Source of the DNA: Opitutaceae bacterium EW11
Lineage (GTDB): Bacteria; Verrucomicrobiota; Verrucomicrobiia; Opitutales; Opitutaceae
Direction of reading: 5' to 3'
Length of the DNA: 64,000 bases
Assembly (NCBI GenBank): GCA_003054665.1
Contig: QAYY01000001.1
Span: forward strand, 361,501-425,500
Part shown: piece after piece, positions 1 through 9,601 of the stretch
Layout: each line of letters opens with the position of its first letter
Position numbering within the stretch: the first letter of the stretch is position 1
Program-made: the position numbers and the translations under genes
The notes under the pieces: generated by a model
Seen by the model: only the letters and a program-made list of their open reading frames with translations
The model's database searches: none
What the model was told of the DNA's origin: nothing

Positions 1-1118
1 GCGTTGTCTTGAATGCGAACGCCATGATGCAGCTCGAAGCGTTCCTTCAAGCCGCGCAGGATCGAGATCGCATCCTCCACGGAAGGCGGCTCGACCAACA
101 CGGGTTGGAATCGGCGTTCCAACGCCGCGTCCTTCTCGATGTGCTGACGATACTCGTCGAGCGTCGTCGCCCCGATGCAATGCAGCTCTCCGCGAGCAAG
201 CATCGGCTTCAGGAGGTTGCCGGCATCCATCGCACCTTCGGCCTTGCCGGCGCCAACGATGGTGTGGAGTTCGTCGATGAAGAGGATGATCCGACCTTCG
301 CTCTCCTTGATTTCCTTGAGCACGGCCTTCAAGCGCTCCTCGAACTCGCCGCGGAACTTGGCCCCGGCCAGCAACGCGCCCATATCGAGAGCGAAGATCG
401 TCTTCTCCTTCAGCCCCTCCGGCACGTCCCCGCGCACGATCCGTTGCGCCAAGCCTTCGACGATGGCCGTCTTGCCCACGCCCGGTTCGCCGATCAGCAC
501 GGGATTGTTCTTCGTCTTGCGTGACAGGATACGGATGGTGCGCCGGATCTCGTCGTCGCGCCCGATCACCGGATCCAGTTTCCCCTTTTTCGCCTGGCCG
601 ACGAGGTCGATGCCGTACTTCTCGAGTGCCTGATAGGTGGCTTCGGGCGTTTCCGAGGTGACACGTTGGGCGCCTCTGAGCTGCTTCAGGCCGGCGAGAA
701 CTTTCGACCGATCGACTCCGAAGCTCTTCAGGAAACGCGCAAACGACTCGGGCTTCGCGACCTCGACCAAACCGAGAAAAAGATGCTCCACGCTGACATA
801 CTCGTCTTTCAGCTGGCTCGCTTCGTCCTCCGCCTGGGTGAGCACTTCGTTCACCGCCTGGGTGATGTAAATCTTGGATACGTCAACGCTGCCACTGACC
901 TTCGGCAGCCGATCCAGCTCACGCTCGACTGCCAGCTGCATGCCGGTTGTGGTGAGCCCGATCTTTTCGATGAGCGGCGGGACCAAGCCGTTCTCCTGCG
1001 TCAGCAGGGCGTGCATCAAATGCCAGGTGTCGACTTCGTTGTTCTGTCGACGGCGCGCTTCATTCTGCGCGTCGGTGATCGCCTGGCGCGACATCACGGT
1101 GAGTTTTTGTGGGTCCAT
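1..1118 (-). CDS. clpB: ATP-dependent chaperone ClpB, N-terminal part (cut by window edge)
   Basis: Hsp100 disaggregase that pulls polypeptides out of aggregates together with DnaK in the cytoplasm. About 372 residues are visible. They start [13 protein letters not shown] and contain the double Clp-N repeat (about residues 5-145), then the first AAA+ module with Walker A GEPGVGKT (K about 216) and Walker B ending FIDELHT (about 280). The second AAA+ domain, the middle coiled coil and the stop lie beyond position 1. The ATG at 1118 is chosen because Clp-N begins right after it; no Shine-Dalgarno sequence is visible. The first module looks intact. ClpA or ClpC are alternatives, but the linker and [13 protein letters not shown] segment fit ClpB better. 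Confidence 0.93.
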   Translation of the reverse strand, partial: MDPQKLTVMSRQAITDAQNEARRRQNNEVDTWHLMHALLTQENGLVPPLIEKIGLTTTGMQLAVERELDRLPKVSGSVDVSKIYITQAVNEVLTQAEDEASQLKDEYVSVEHLFLGLVEVAKPESFARFLKSFGVDRSKVLAGLKQLRGAQRVTSETPEATYQALEKYGIDLVGQAKKGKLDPVIGRDDEIRRTIRILSRKTKNNPVLIGEPGVGKTAIVEGLAQRIVRGDVPEGLKEKTIFALDMGALLAGAKFRGEFEERLKAVLKEIKESEGRIILFIDELHTIVGAGKAEGAMDAGNLLKPMLARGELHCIGATTLDEYRQHIEKDAALERRFQPVLVEPPSVEDAISILRGLKERFELHHGVRIQDN

Positions 1119-1334
1119 GGCACAGTCTATCGCAGGAGCCATACCGCGCCAAGTGGTGGCGCCTCCCAGGTGGTCTACGGGGGCGGCGAGTACGTCCGCG
1201 CCAGAAGGTCCCCGCGCTGGCACACCGGCAGCGACAAGCCGTCACCGCCGCGGCTATACGACGCACGGTGCTCTGGCGAGCCAGTCACTCCGGATCGGCG
1301 AACTCTGCCGCCGCGCGGGCTGAGTCGATCGGTC

Positions 1335-3734
1335 CTACTGCGAGATTTCGTAGACCTCGACGAGTGCGATTCCAGGCTTCTGCACTTGGTCCGGCAGGCG
1401 TTGGAAGGGTTTCACCACGGCAGTGTAGAGACCGGGGAGAAGGTCCACCATCACGGCGGAATCCCGGCGGTTCTGCGGCGCGAGGCCGACGGCCGTCAGC
1501 TGTTGTTCCGGATAGATGACGACATAAGGTTTGAAATCGTCTCCGCTGCTGGATCCGGAACTCCAGTCGTCGTTGGTGAGAATGAGCGCGGAGTTGGCGT
1601 CATGAAGCTCGAAGAAGGGATCGTCCATCGATCCATCGACTCCGTATTTCGCCAGAGACGGGCCGAGGGCGCGGATGACGATGCGCTTCGTCTTTCCGGG
1701 GTTCGCAGGATCCGCCTGGACAATAAAACCGCCGATCATCGGAAGCTCCTGCGTCGCATACCCGCGTGTCGAAAGGTTCACCAGTTTGTTCGAGCTGTGC
1801 TCGTATTCGTAGGCTTCGATCAGCGCCGTGCCGATGGCGCCGTTCACGCCTTCGACATTGGCGGTGTAGTTTCCCGGCGAGAGGCTCATCACGAGCCCGG
1901 CATCGCGGCTGCCCGCTGGCAAGGTGAACGCCCCGGCCGCAGCCATATCCGCCGCACTCGCCGAGTCGGTGCCTGTACCCCAATTATCGTTGAAGGCGAT
2001 CTGGGTGTTGGAACTGCCCGACAACTTGAAAAGCGTGATCTTGGGATCGCTGATCGAGTTATTAACCCCGTACTGGCTGAGCGTCGGCCCGATCGCGCGA
2101 ATCAGCATTTTCTTCGAGTTGCTCCCTCCGATGATGAACCCGCCGATCAACTGCTGGGCGCCGGAGCCGACGTAGGCGCGGGTGGATACATTGACGAGCG
2201 TGCCGACGTTGGCGGGCGATTGGGGCGAGAGGCGGAAACTGGCCACTTCGAGGGCCGTCTGGCGGATCGTGCGTGCGTTGTCGGCCTCGCCCGTTTGTCC
2301 CTCGGCGATGCCGAGCGGTTTGTTCACCGGAGCAGGAGCGGTGATGTCCGGCGTCGAGAAATAAGGCAGGCGCGATCCCGGCGCGTACGCCATGATCGTC
2401 CGGTACTGCACGCCGTCGGCTCCGTTGAAGCGGTAGCCATAGCTGTAGGAGTAGGCGCCGGGAGAGGCCTCGCCGCTGCTGTCCTTGGCGTTCTCGCGAT
2501 CATGCGCGCAGCCGAGGTTGTGGCCGATCTCGTGGGAGAAGACGTGCGACGATGCGTTCATGTACGCGTACTGCACGACGGAAAACGCGAGCGTGGAATT
2601 CCCGCCGGCCCCGGGCCGATCCATCAGGTAGGCTATGCCGGCGCTCGTCGTATCGGGACGATTGAGAACAAGACAAACGACATCCGCCGCCACACGGTCG
2701 CGTTCTGCGTGGACCTGGTCCATGTAGCCGTCGGAAGGATCGGCGATGCGGCTGAGTGCGTCGCTCTGAAGATCTGCCAGGGCCGTGACGCCGTTGTCGT
2801 CGGCATAACTCACCTGCAGGCTCCCCGCCAGGGTGGCATTCGCGGCAATCCCACTCCGCGCGAAATCGTCGTTCAGCGTCTGTACCGCGAGATCCATTGC
2901 GGTCTGCAGTGCGCCGGAAGAGAAGCCGGCATTCGCGACGGAATCCGTGTAGACTATCAGGATACGGATGTCCGAGAGCGCGTTCGCCGACGCAGCCGCA
3001 ACCGTGGGGGTCACCGAGCCGGTCGAGCCGGAAGCCGCCGCCATGGTCTCAGCGGCCTGAGCGCGACGCTTGAGCAGGGCGAGCGCCTGCGGATCGCGTG
3101 TGCTCGGCGTGACGCCACAAGCAGGGATCAGCGCCGGATCGATTTGGAACCATTGGGAAACGCCGCCCGCCATCGCGCGAAGCTCCCAGGAGCCGTGCAC
3201 CAGATCCTCCACCACGCCTGACATCTCGCCGTTGCTGAAGGCGAAGACGGCGCGGCTCAGAGGCAGCCCCTCGATGCGACCCGCGGCGGAAAAACGGTTG
3301 GGGCCGAGCGAGCGCGTATCGTCGAGCACCACCGTCAGCGCACGACCGTCTGGCAACGTAACGTCCAACCGGCCACCGCCTCCTGTTTTCCAGAAAGGCG
3401 ACGCTTTCCCGTTGGCCACCTCGCGATCGATCTTCACGTAGCGAATGTCGTGCGTGGGCGCCGCGGCGGCCGCTTCCCATTTCGCCGCCCCGTCGGGGCG
3501 GGCGATATACTCGAACAGAGCTGGACCCGATCCGCTGGCGGCGGCATCCGCCGAATCTCGCGCACCGACGGCAGTCGAGGCGTTGTGCCGATGAGCGACG
3601 GCTGCTCCGGTCGACGTGGCCTGTGGAAAGGGGGATCCGACGGAGGCGCCGCGCCGTGGGGCGCGTGAACCGAAAACAACGGCCAATACGAGAACGATCA
3701 GGGCGGCGAGTACGCCAAAGACTCTGCGCTTCAT
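1335..3734 (-). CDS. Secreted metzincin (reprolysin-like) zinc metalloprotease with two C-terminal repeat domains
   Basis: Predicted exported zinc protease of 799 residues. The start at 3734 gives a signal sequence or N-terminal anchor (MKRRVFGVLAALIVLVLAVVF); an in-frame start 38 codons upstream would bury it. A propeptide-like region (about 85-230) precedes the catalytic domain (about 255-500), which carries HEIGHNLGCAH at 401-411, i.e. the HExxHxxGxxH zinc motif with H401, E402, H405 and H411. A conserved M in IMAYAPG would be the Met-turn. Two copies of a roughly 130-residue extracellular domain follow (about 510-640 and 648-799), each opening N(V/L)STR and holding a GPxLxxYGV core. The physiological substrate is unknown. 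The start is preceded by CCTCCTCC, not by a Shine-Dalgarno sequence. Confidence 0.85.
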   Translation of the reverse strand: MKRRVFGVLAALIVLVLAVVFGSRAPRRGASVGSPFPQATSTGAAVAHRHNASTAVGARDSADAAASGSGPALFEYIARPDGAAKWEAAAAAPTHDIRYVKIDREVANGKASPFWKTGGGGRLDVTLPDGRALTVVLDDTRSLGPNRFSAAGRIEGLPLSRAVFAFSNGEMSGVVEDLVHGSWELRAMAGGVSQWFQIDPALIPACGVTPSTRDPQALALLKRRAQAAETMAAASGSTGSVTPTVAAASANALSDIRILIVYTDSVANAGFSSGALQTAMDLAVQTLNDDFARSGIAANATLAGSLQVSYADDNGVTALADLQSDALSRIADPSDGYMDQVHAERDRVAADVVCLVLNRPDTTSAGIAYLMDRPGAGGNSTLAFSVVQYAYMNASSHVFSHEIGHNLGCAHDRENAKDSSGEASPGAYSYSYGYRFNGADGVQYRTIMAYAPGSRLPYFSTPDITAPAPVNKPLGIAEGQTGEADNARTIRQTALEVASFRLSPQSPANVGTLVNVSTRAYVGSGAQQLIGGFIIGGSNSKKMLIRAIGPTLSQYGVNNSISDPKITLFKLSGSSNTQIAFNDNWGTGTDSASAADMAAAGAFTLPAGSRDAGLVMSLSPGNYTANVEGVNGAIGTALIEAYEYEHSSNKLVNLSTRGYATQELPMIGGFIVQADPANPGKTKRIVIRALGPSLAKYGVDGSMDDPFFELHDANSALILTNDDWSSGSSSGDDFKPYVVIYPEQQLTAVGLAPQNRRDSAVMVDLLPGLYTAVVKPFQRLPDQVQKPGIALVEVYEISQ

Positions 3735-3884
3735 GGAGGAGGAAATGAGAAAGGGGGGGATCCTGCGCCGGCGGATACAGGCCAGGAGAACGGGCTTCAG
3801 CGATGGGCGGGAAGCAGACGGAAACAAAACACCGTCGCTAGACCGCATGCCAGACGTAATCGGGCGCGCCGGGGATGCGTGAAG

Positions 3885-5099
3885 TCACAACTCCGCCACG
3901 GCAAGCCGGCGGACCCACTCGGCGATTTCACCCTGGACGTCCCGAGAATCCGCAAGATTCGTCAGCTCAAAAGGATCACGATCCAGGTGAAAAAACAGCC
4001 AGGGTGAGCCGTCTTCGTTCAGCACTAGTTTACGGGCCTTTGACCTCACTCCGCACCAGAGTCGGTCACATTGATGCGGCAGCCGCACGACCGACGGCAT
4101 CGAGATCCGGGCAGCGTCCGCCGTGATTTGCGGCAACCGGCCGGCGTCCGCGAGCGAGACAGTCCATTCGCGCAGGTTCGTCAGCGACACCGCGACGCGG
4201 CTCCGTTCGGCGGGACTGCCGGGCACCGAGACAAGCAGGGGCACGCGAATGCTTTCCTCGTAGGGCCAGCCTTTCCGAAACCTCCCATGCGAGCCGTGCA
4301 TGTCGCCATGGACGGAAGTCACCAGCACCGCCGTGGTCGTCAGGTCCAGCTTCTCCAGGAGAGCTCCGATCGCGTGGTCGGTGGCGGCAATGTGCCCGTA
4401 ATACCCCGCCAGCTCGCTGCGCGCCTGGCGCTCGACGGCGCCGCCCAGCGGGACGTTCGGTGCCAGTGAAACCGCGTCCGGATCACCGGCCCCATTCGGA
4501 TTCGCCGCGTAGGGAGGGTGCGGCGGCTCGAGACTCACGACACAAAACCAGGGTCCGCCGCCCTGCTCGGAGCACCACTGGCCGGCGCGGGCGCACAGCA
4601 CGTCGCTCTGGTATCCGGGAAACTGCGACGGCTCGGGCAGACGGGTGCCGTGCAGCCAGGGATCGTTGAGCAAAAAGCCGCTCTCGAACCCCTCCCAAAA
4701 AGAGAACCCTCCGTGCGACTCGGGAGGCACGATCACCCTCGCGTGCAGTTCTCCCACAAGCGGCGCGGAGGGATCGCGTCTCGCCAGATGCCACTTCCCG
4801 AAAAACGCGGTGCTGTACCCGCGTTCGTTCAGATCGTGAGCGACCGTTCGCGACGACTCGGGAAGCGGATCGAAATAATCGCGCACCCCGTTTTTCGGCG
4901 ACTCGACGCCCGTCAGCATCGCCGCGCGGGCAAACGGGCCGAACGGATGGGGCGTCACCGCGTCGTCGAACACCAAAGCGCGGCTCGCGAGCGCGTCGAG
5001 CGCAGGCGTTCGGACATCGGCGTTGCCGGCATAGCCGCAGGCCTGCGCCCGCCATTGCGTCGTGACCAGCCAGAGGATGTTGGGCCGGCGGCCGTTCAT
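3885..5099 (-). CDS. Sulfatase-fold protein with degenerate active site (probable pseudo-sulfatase)
   Basis: A 404-residue protein of the type I sulfatase/alkaline phosphatase superfamily: it opens RRPNILWLV, and has GKWHLA (K102, H104), HPPY (194-197) and RKGWPYEES (K276). The residues that define catalysis are missing. The formylglycine motif C/S-x-P-x-R reads G54-P-F-A-R58, so the nucleophile is Gly. The N-terminal metal Asp of TDQ is Thr14 (TTQWR), and the metal Asp of SDHG is Val263 (TSVHGD). Sulfate-ester hydrolysis by the normal mechanism is therefore unlikely. No signal peptide is seen. The ATG overlaps the stop of the DUF1080 gene upstream (ATGA), so the two are probably translationally coupled. 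A binding or scaffolding role, or an unusual chemistry, is inference. Confidence 0.8.
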   Translation of the reverse strand: MNGRRPNILWLVTTQWRAQACGYAGNADVRTPALDALASRALVFDDAVTPHPFGPFARAAMLTGVESPKNGVRDYFDPLPESSRTVAHDLNERGYSTAFFGKWHLARRDPSAPLVGELHARVIVPPESHGGFSFWEGFESGFLLNDPWLHGTRLPEPSQFPGYQSDVLCARAGQWCSEQGGGPWFCVVSLEPPHPPYAANPNGAGDPDAVSLAPNVPLGGAVERQARSELAGYYGHIAATDHAIGALLEKLDLTTTAVLVTSVHGDMHGSHGRFRKGWPYEESIRVPLLVSVPGSPAERSRVAVSLTNLREWTVSLADAGRLPQITADAARISMPSVVRLPHQCDRLWCGVRSKARKLVLNEDGSPWLFFHLDRDPFELTNLADSRDVQGEIAEWVRRLAVAEL

Positions 5100-5944
5100 T
5101 TTTTCCCGGCACCGGCCGCTAGTTCCTCAGGCCAAGCCGTCAACGGAGCGATCTCCACGTCCCGGAAAAAGATCTCCCAACCTTCCGCCTGGAGTTCCAG
5201 TCGACCGGCATCGAGCGGCTCCGCACTCCCGCTCGGGGCGCGCATGCGGCTCCGCCCTTCGAGGACGGGCACACCGTTGACCACCTGGAGGAACCGGTCG
5301 CCATAGCAGTAGAGCTCGATCGTGTTCCACTCGCCCGAGGGACGCTCCATTCCTCCGGCTTTGCCGCAGCGTGGAACGTCAGGCGGTGTATTGGAAAAAA
5401 GGATAGGCTCGGCTCCCGGGGCGAAGACCCGCTTCTTTGCCTCGACGGCTTGGGCGGGAATCAGCGCGGCGCTGTCTCCCATCGCGATGTAGTCTCCGCA
5501 GTTTCCCGGCTGGATCTGAAACTGATGCGACGGCAGCCAGCGGCCGTTGCCCTCTCCGTGTCTGCCGTGTCCGTGAAAAAGCAGGCCGCTGTTGGCGAGC
5601 TGGCTGGGTTTGGCGTCGGTGCGCCGAGCGCCCCACCGAAACTGCAGGCGGAGATGGTAGTTGGAGTAGGACGACAACGTCGCGATCCCGCCCGGGATAT
5701 CTCCCGCAATTCGGATCGCGGGCGTTCCGTCGACCTGCACGACCGAAAACGCACCGTGCGGGTCTTTGTTGACTCCGATCGGCTGCGGCGGGCGCGCGCC
5801 GGGACCGGCCGGAGCGGCGGGCGCCGCAAGGTACGTCTCCCAGCCCGTGAAATCCTTCCCGTTAAACAAGGGCGTCCACGTTTCCGCCGCGAAGCCCAGG
5901 AGGGAAAAACCCAGCGTCACCAGGGGCAGGAGCAACCGTTTCAT
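5096..5944 (-). CDS. Secreted DUF1080 (3-keto-disaccharide hydrolase-like) protein
   Basis: A 282-residue protein with a signal peptide (MKRLLLPLVTLGFSLLGFAA) followed by one DUF1080/LamG-like beta-sandwich (about 24-275). The family signature WTPLFNGKDFTGWE, the GLLFHGHG segment and the EWNTIELYCYGDRFLQVVNGVPV stretch (given here only as landmarks near residues 120 and 215) are typical. Some DUF1080 members hydrolyse 3-keto-glycosides or bind glycans in the periplasm. It is the first gene of a two-gene unit; its TGA overlaps the ATG of the sulfatase-like gene. Substrate cannot be read from sequence. Confidence 0.82.
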   Translation of the reverse strand: MKRLLLPLVTLGFSLLGFAAETWTPLFNGKDFTGWETYLAAPAAPAGPGARPPQPIGVNKDPHGAFSVVQVDGTPAIRIAGDIPGGIATLSSYSNYHLRLQFRWGARRTDAKPSQLANSGLLFHGHGRHGEGNGRWLPSHQFQIQPGNCGDYIAMGDSAALIPAQAVEAKKRVFAPGAEPILFSNTPPDVPRCGKAGGMERPSGEWNTIELYCYGDRFLQVVNGVPVLEGRSRMRAPSGSAEPLDAGRLELQAEGWEIFFRDVEIAPLTAWPEELAAGAGKK

Positions 5945-6126
5945 GCCGCTGAGCTACGGGTGAGGCCCGGCCGGGGCAACGCGATTATCGGGCAGCCGCT
6001 CCGGGTTGGTCCGGCGCCGGAACTCCGGCAGCCACCTCGTGCGGAAGTTCGTGTCGCGAGCGGCGCCACGGGTGCATGCCGACGCTCACTCGGATTGACT
6101 CTCGGCCCAGTTGCATACGTTGCGCG

Positions 6127-6981
6127 GTGAAAGCGTTCGTCTCGGGCCGCCCGTACTGGTGGCAGTGGTTCACGATTTTGTCGCTCGACGCGACCTTCGC
6201 CGCGCTCTCCTGGCAGGCGATGGCGTTTCGCGTTGCCGGAACGCCTCTGCGGTGGCCTCACGCCGTCGTGCTCGGCGCATCCGTCTGGCTGGCGTACGCC
6301 GCGGATCGCTGGATCGAAGGCTGGAGGCTCACGCCCGAGCAGGCGCAAACCCAGCGGCACTACTTCGCCGTGCGGTGGCGGTGGCCGTTGTTCGCTGTGT
6401 GGCTCCTTGTGCTGGCGCTGGACCTCTTCGCGGCCTTTGCCGGCCTGACGTCGCGCGAATTCGAGGCCGGGCTCCTCCTTTTCGGCGCCGTGGCCGTTTA
6501 CCTTCTTTCGCACCAGCTCCTCCACCGGCATCATCCCTGGCGCCTGCCCAAGGAAATCTGCGTCGCCCTGCTGATGGTCGGCGGGGTGACGATTTTCCCT
6601 GTGGCCCAGCCCGACGTTCGTCCTCCCGCTCTCGCGGGGCTCGCCACCGGCTTCGGACTGCTCTGCTTCGCAAACTGCGCGCTCATCGCGCTGTGGGAAC
6701 ACGAGGTGGATTTGGCGCAAGGGCAAGAATCGCTCGCCCAGCAGTTCAGACGAGTGGCTCCGCTTTCCCGGGCTTTGCCGTGGGCTCTGGCGTTGGCGGC
6801 GCTGGGGAGCGCCACCTGGCTCAGCCGGGGATGGAATCAACGCGCCATGCTCTGCGTTTCGAGCAGCAGCGCGCTGCTGGGCGTCGTGGACCGGTTGGAA
6901 AAACGCATGGGCCGCCAGCTGGCCCGCGTGCTCGCCGACGTCGTCCTGCTCACCCCGCTGGTGTTGCTGGCGTTTCATTGA
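6127..6981 (+). CDS. Polytopic membrane protein, UbiA-superfamily-like
   Basis: About 284 residues with roughly seven to eight hydrophobic segments. A segment reading AYAADRWIEGWRL, followed by an RHYFAVRW stretch, resembles the degenerate UbiA prenyltransferase motif I seen in membrane proteins of planctomycetes and verrucomicrobia, but the canonical NDxxDxxxD is not present, so transferase activity is unproven. GTG at 6127 is preferred because hydrophobic sequence begins shortly after; an in-frame ATG lies at 6076. The methyltransferase gene starts 7 nt downstream, which suggests one operon and possibly joint lipid or quinone modification (inference). Confidence 0.6.
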   Translation: MKAFVSGRPYWWQWFTILSLDATFAALSWQAMAFRVAGTPLRWPHAVVLGASVWLAYAADRWIEGWRLTPEQAQTQRHYFAVRWRWPLFAVWLLVLALDLFAAFAGLTSREFEAGLLLFGAVAVYLLSHQLLHRHHPWRLPKEICVALLMVGGVTIFPVAQPDVRPPALAGLATGFGLLCFANCALIALWEHEVDLAQGQESLAQQFRRVAPLSRALPWALALAALGSATWLSRGWNQRAMLCVSSSSALLGVVDRLEKRMGRQLARVLADVVLLTPLVLLAFH

Positions 6982-6988
6982 TCGAGCC

Positions 6989-7702
6989 GTGACGCCGCCC
7001 CCGACAGCGCCAGCCAACCCGCCGCCTCGCTACGGCCGACTGGGTCCGGTGTACCGCTGGCTCGAATACGGAACGTTCGGGAAAACCCTCGAGCGCAGCC
7101 GCAGAACCTTTCTCGAGGAACTCGCGGGCTGCCGATCCGTCATCGTCTTCGGCGCAGGCGATGGCCGCTGCTTCGCCCCGCTGCTGTCTGCAGCTCCCGA
7201 CGCGCTCGTCACCAGCGTCGAAGTGGACCGTCAGCTGGCCGCGCAGGCTCGCGATCGAGTTCGCCGACAGGGCTTGTCGGACCGAATCCGCTTTGTCGAT
7301 ACCGACGCCCGCCGCCTGGAGATCGAGTCCGCCAGCCAGGATGCAGTGGTCACGCAGTTCTTCCTGGACTGTTTCTCCGCCGAAGAGCTCGCCCGGCTTG
7401 TCCCCCGGCTCCGGCTCTGCCTGCGGCCCGAGGGATATTGGCTGAACACCGACTTCGACGTTCCGACACAACCGGCTCTGGCTCGCTGGCGGGCGCGCGC
7501 GTGGGGCAGAACCCTGTGCCTATTCTTCGGCTGGACCGCGAATCACGCCCCGGGATCGCTGCCGCCGATCGACGCGATCCTCCGCCAGCACGGGCTTCGG
7601 CCGCGGCGGGAGGCGCGATTCAGCGCGGGGCTGGTCCGCACGACACTCTATCGCGTTTCCGATCCGGCAGACGCCCTCAAAGGTTCTTCCACCGCAGGCT
7701 AG
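6989..7702 (+). CDS. Class I SAM-dependent methyltransferase
   Basis: A 237-residue cytoplasmic protein with a Rossmann methyltransferase core. Motif I is VIVFGAGDGRCF (about 51-62), the acidic residue at the end of strand 2 is in SVEVD (about 76-80), motif II/III includes FVDTDARRL, and motif IV is QDAVVTQFFLDCF. The substrate is not predictable. The GTG start at 6989 lies 7 nt after the upstream membrane-protein gene. The TAG stop at 7700-7702 overlaps the stop of the convergent CLC gene within a CTAG palindrome. Confidence 0.75.
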   Translation: MTPPPTAPANPPPRYGRLGPVYRWLEYGTFGKTLERSRRTFLEELAGCRSVIVFGAGDGRCFAPLLSAAPDALVTSVEVDRQLAAQARDRVRRQGLSDRIRFVDTDARRLEIESASQDAVVTQFFLDCFSAEELARLVPRLRLCLRPEGYWLNTDFDVPTQPALARWRARAWGRTLCLFFGWTANHAPGSLPPIDAILRQHGLRPRREARFSAGLVRTTLYRVSDPADALKGSSTAG

Positions 7703-9522
7703 TCGCCTGCCCGCAAGACGGCGGCGCGCTTCAGCCAACCCGGTTCCCGCACACGATCCTCGTGGAGCCGGCGCAATCTGACTTCGAGCACGGAAGTTCG
7801 CCCGAGGTATCCGACAATTCGACGCGGATTGTCGCGGGACACGACGGGCAGGCGGCCGCAGTGATTCTCGAGCATCCGCAGCACGGCGTCGTGGACGGTC
7901 TCGTCGGGAAACGCCACGCGCACGTCGCGTGTGGCGGCCGCGGCGACTTCCGTTGTCCCGGAGGGATCTCGCTCCAGCGCCCGCACCAGATCGCCCCGAG
8001 TCAGGATTCCGGCCAGTTCTCCCCGTTCGTCGACGACCAAGAGCGCCTGATGCCGCGTGAGCTGCTGATCGTGGGCCGCGATGCGTTCGGCCAACTCGCC
8101 CGTCTTCATTTCGCCCCGAATAGTCGGCGGCTGCGAATCCATCGTGGCCGCGACCGTGATTTGATGGAGCGGATCGACCTCATATTCCTGGTGCACGCGG
8201 AGCCCGCGCCGGGCGAGTTTCTCCGTCATGATCGAATTGGGCATCAATTTGAGAGCGATCCCATGCGCCACGACCACGACGATCATCAACGGCAGCACCG
8301 ACTCGTAGTCCCGCGTCAGTTCGAAGGCGAAAATGATGAAGGTAAAAGGAGCCCGTGCGGCCGCCCCGAAGACGGCTGCCATCGCCACCAGCGCAAAGGC
8401 GGATAGCGAGAGGTGGGCGGCCGGCCAAAGGTGGTTGACCGTTCCCGCGTACAGCCCTCCGAGTGCCGCTCCCACCGTGAACATCGGCGCCAGCAAACCG
8501 CCCGAGGTACCCGAGCCGAGCGACACCAATAGCGCCGCCGCCTTGGCGATCATGATCACCGCAAGCACGTCGAGGGCGAGGCGAGCGTTGAGAACATCCG
8601 AAATCGTGCCGTACCCGACTCCGAGCACCCGCGGCACAAATAGCGCGATGGCGCCGAGCCCCAGTCCGCCGATCGCGGGCCACCAAAGCTCGTCGACCGG
8701 CAACCGCTCGAACTGGTCCTCGATCCAGTACAGGGCCTTGCTGAAACCGGCCGCCGCCAAACCGCAAAGGATGCCGAGCGGCAGGTACCACGGCAGAGAG
8801 CCCGGAAAACCAAACTCGACCGCTCCCACCGTGAACATCGCCCCACGACCCATCAGGACAAAACGCACCGCGGTGGCCAGCGTGCTCGCGATCACGAGGG
8901 GAATGAACGAGCGCGGCCGGTACTCGAAGAGCAACAACTCGATGGCGAGGATCACCGCCGCGATCGGCGTGCTGAAGGTCGCGGCCATTCCCGCCGCGGC
9001 ACCGCTCGCCAGCAGCACCTTCCGCTCGGCTGCGGTGACGTGAAATGTCTGCCCCAGCATCGAGCCGAGCGCCCCGCCGGTCTGGATGATCGGCCCCTCC
9101 GCGCCAAACGGTCCGCCGGTGCCGATCGCCACCGCCACCGAGGCGGGTTTCAACAGCGCCACCTGCGGCGCGATGCGACTGCGGTTGAAAAGCACCGCCT
9201 CCATCGCCTCCGGAATCCCGTGCCCCCGGATTTTCGGCGAGCCGTATTTCGCCATCAGGCCCACGATCAGCCCCCCGAGCACGGGCACGAGCACCACCCA
9301 TCCGCCCAGGATGTGATTCGCCGCGTCGGCATGCTCGAAAGACCAACGGTGATAAAACACGACGTTCGAAACCACCGTGATGAGCGAGTACAGGCCATAG
9401 GCCGCGAACCCTGCGGCGACGCCGACGAGGCTCGCCAGAAGCGAGGTGACGAGAATCCGGTTGTCGCCCGCGCGAGCGGAGTCGAAGACGGCCGGGCGGT
9501 TAACGGAGGGAACAGAAGACAT
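7699..9522 (-). CDS. CLC-family chloride channel/transporter with two C-terminal CBS domains
   Basis: A 607-residue inner-membrane protein. The CLC pore region (about 25-445) has GHGIP (100-104, equivalent to GSGIP), GAEGP with the gating glutamate at E142, and a GSGTSGG motif. Two CBS domains (about 465-590) form the cytosolic tail, where nucleotides often bind. At the position of the internal proton glutamate of E. coli ClcA (E203 in IIEEM) this protein has AIELL, i.e. E195-L196, so the second Glu is Leu; this suggests altered or absent H+ coupling. It is transcribed divergently from the MarR gene (9602), which is a candidate regulator. Confidence 0.88.
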   Translation of the reverse strand: MSSVPSVNRPAVFDSARAGDNRILVTSLLASLVGVAAGFAAYGLYSLITVVSNVVFYHRWSFEHADAANHILGGWVVLVPVLGGLIVGLMAKYGSPKIRGHGIPEAMEAVLFNRSRIAPQVALLKPASVAVAIGTGGPFGAEGPIIQTGGALGSMLGQTFHVTAAERKVLLASGAAAGMAATFSTPIAAVILAIELLLFEYRPRSFIPLVIASTLATAVRFVLMGRGAMFTVGAVEFGFPGSLPWYLPLGILCGLAAAGFSKALYWIEDQFERLPVDELWWPAIGGLGLGAIALFVPRVLGVGYGTISDVLNARLALDVLAVIMIAKAAALLVSLGSGTSGGLLAPMFTVGAALGGLYAGTVNHLWPAAHLSLSAFALVAMAAVFGAAARAPFTFIIFAFELTRDYESVLPLMIVVVVAHGIALKLMPNSIMTEKLARRGLRVHQEYEVDPLHQITVAATMDSQPPTIRGEMKTGELAERIAAHDQQLTRHQALLVVDERGELAGILTRGDLVRALERDPSGTTEVAAAATRDVRVAFPDETVHDAVLRMLENHCGRLPVVSRDNPRRIVGYLGRTSVLEVRLRRLHEDRVREPGWLKRAAVLRAGD

Positions 9523-9601
9523 GCGGCCGGACCTTGTATCGTAGTGCGATATTCTTCAAGCCCGTTGACTCCGCCGTCCGCCAAGCCAACCGTCGGAGGG
9601 C

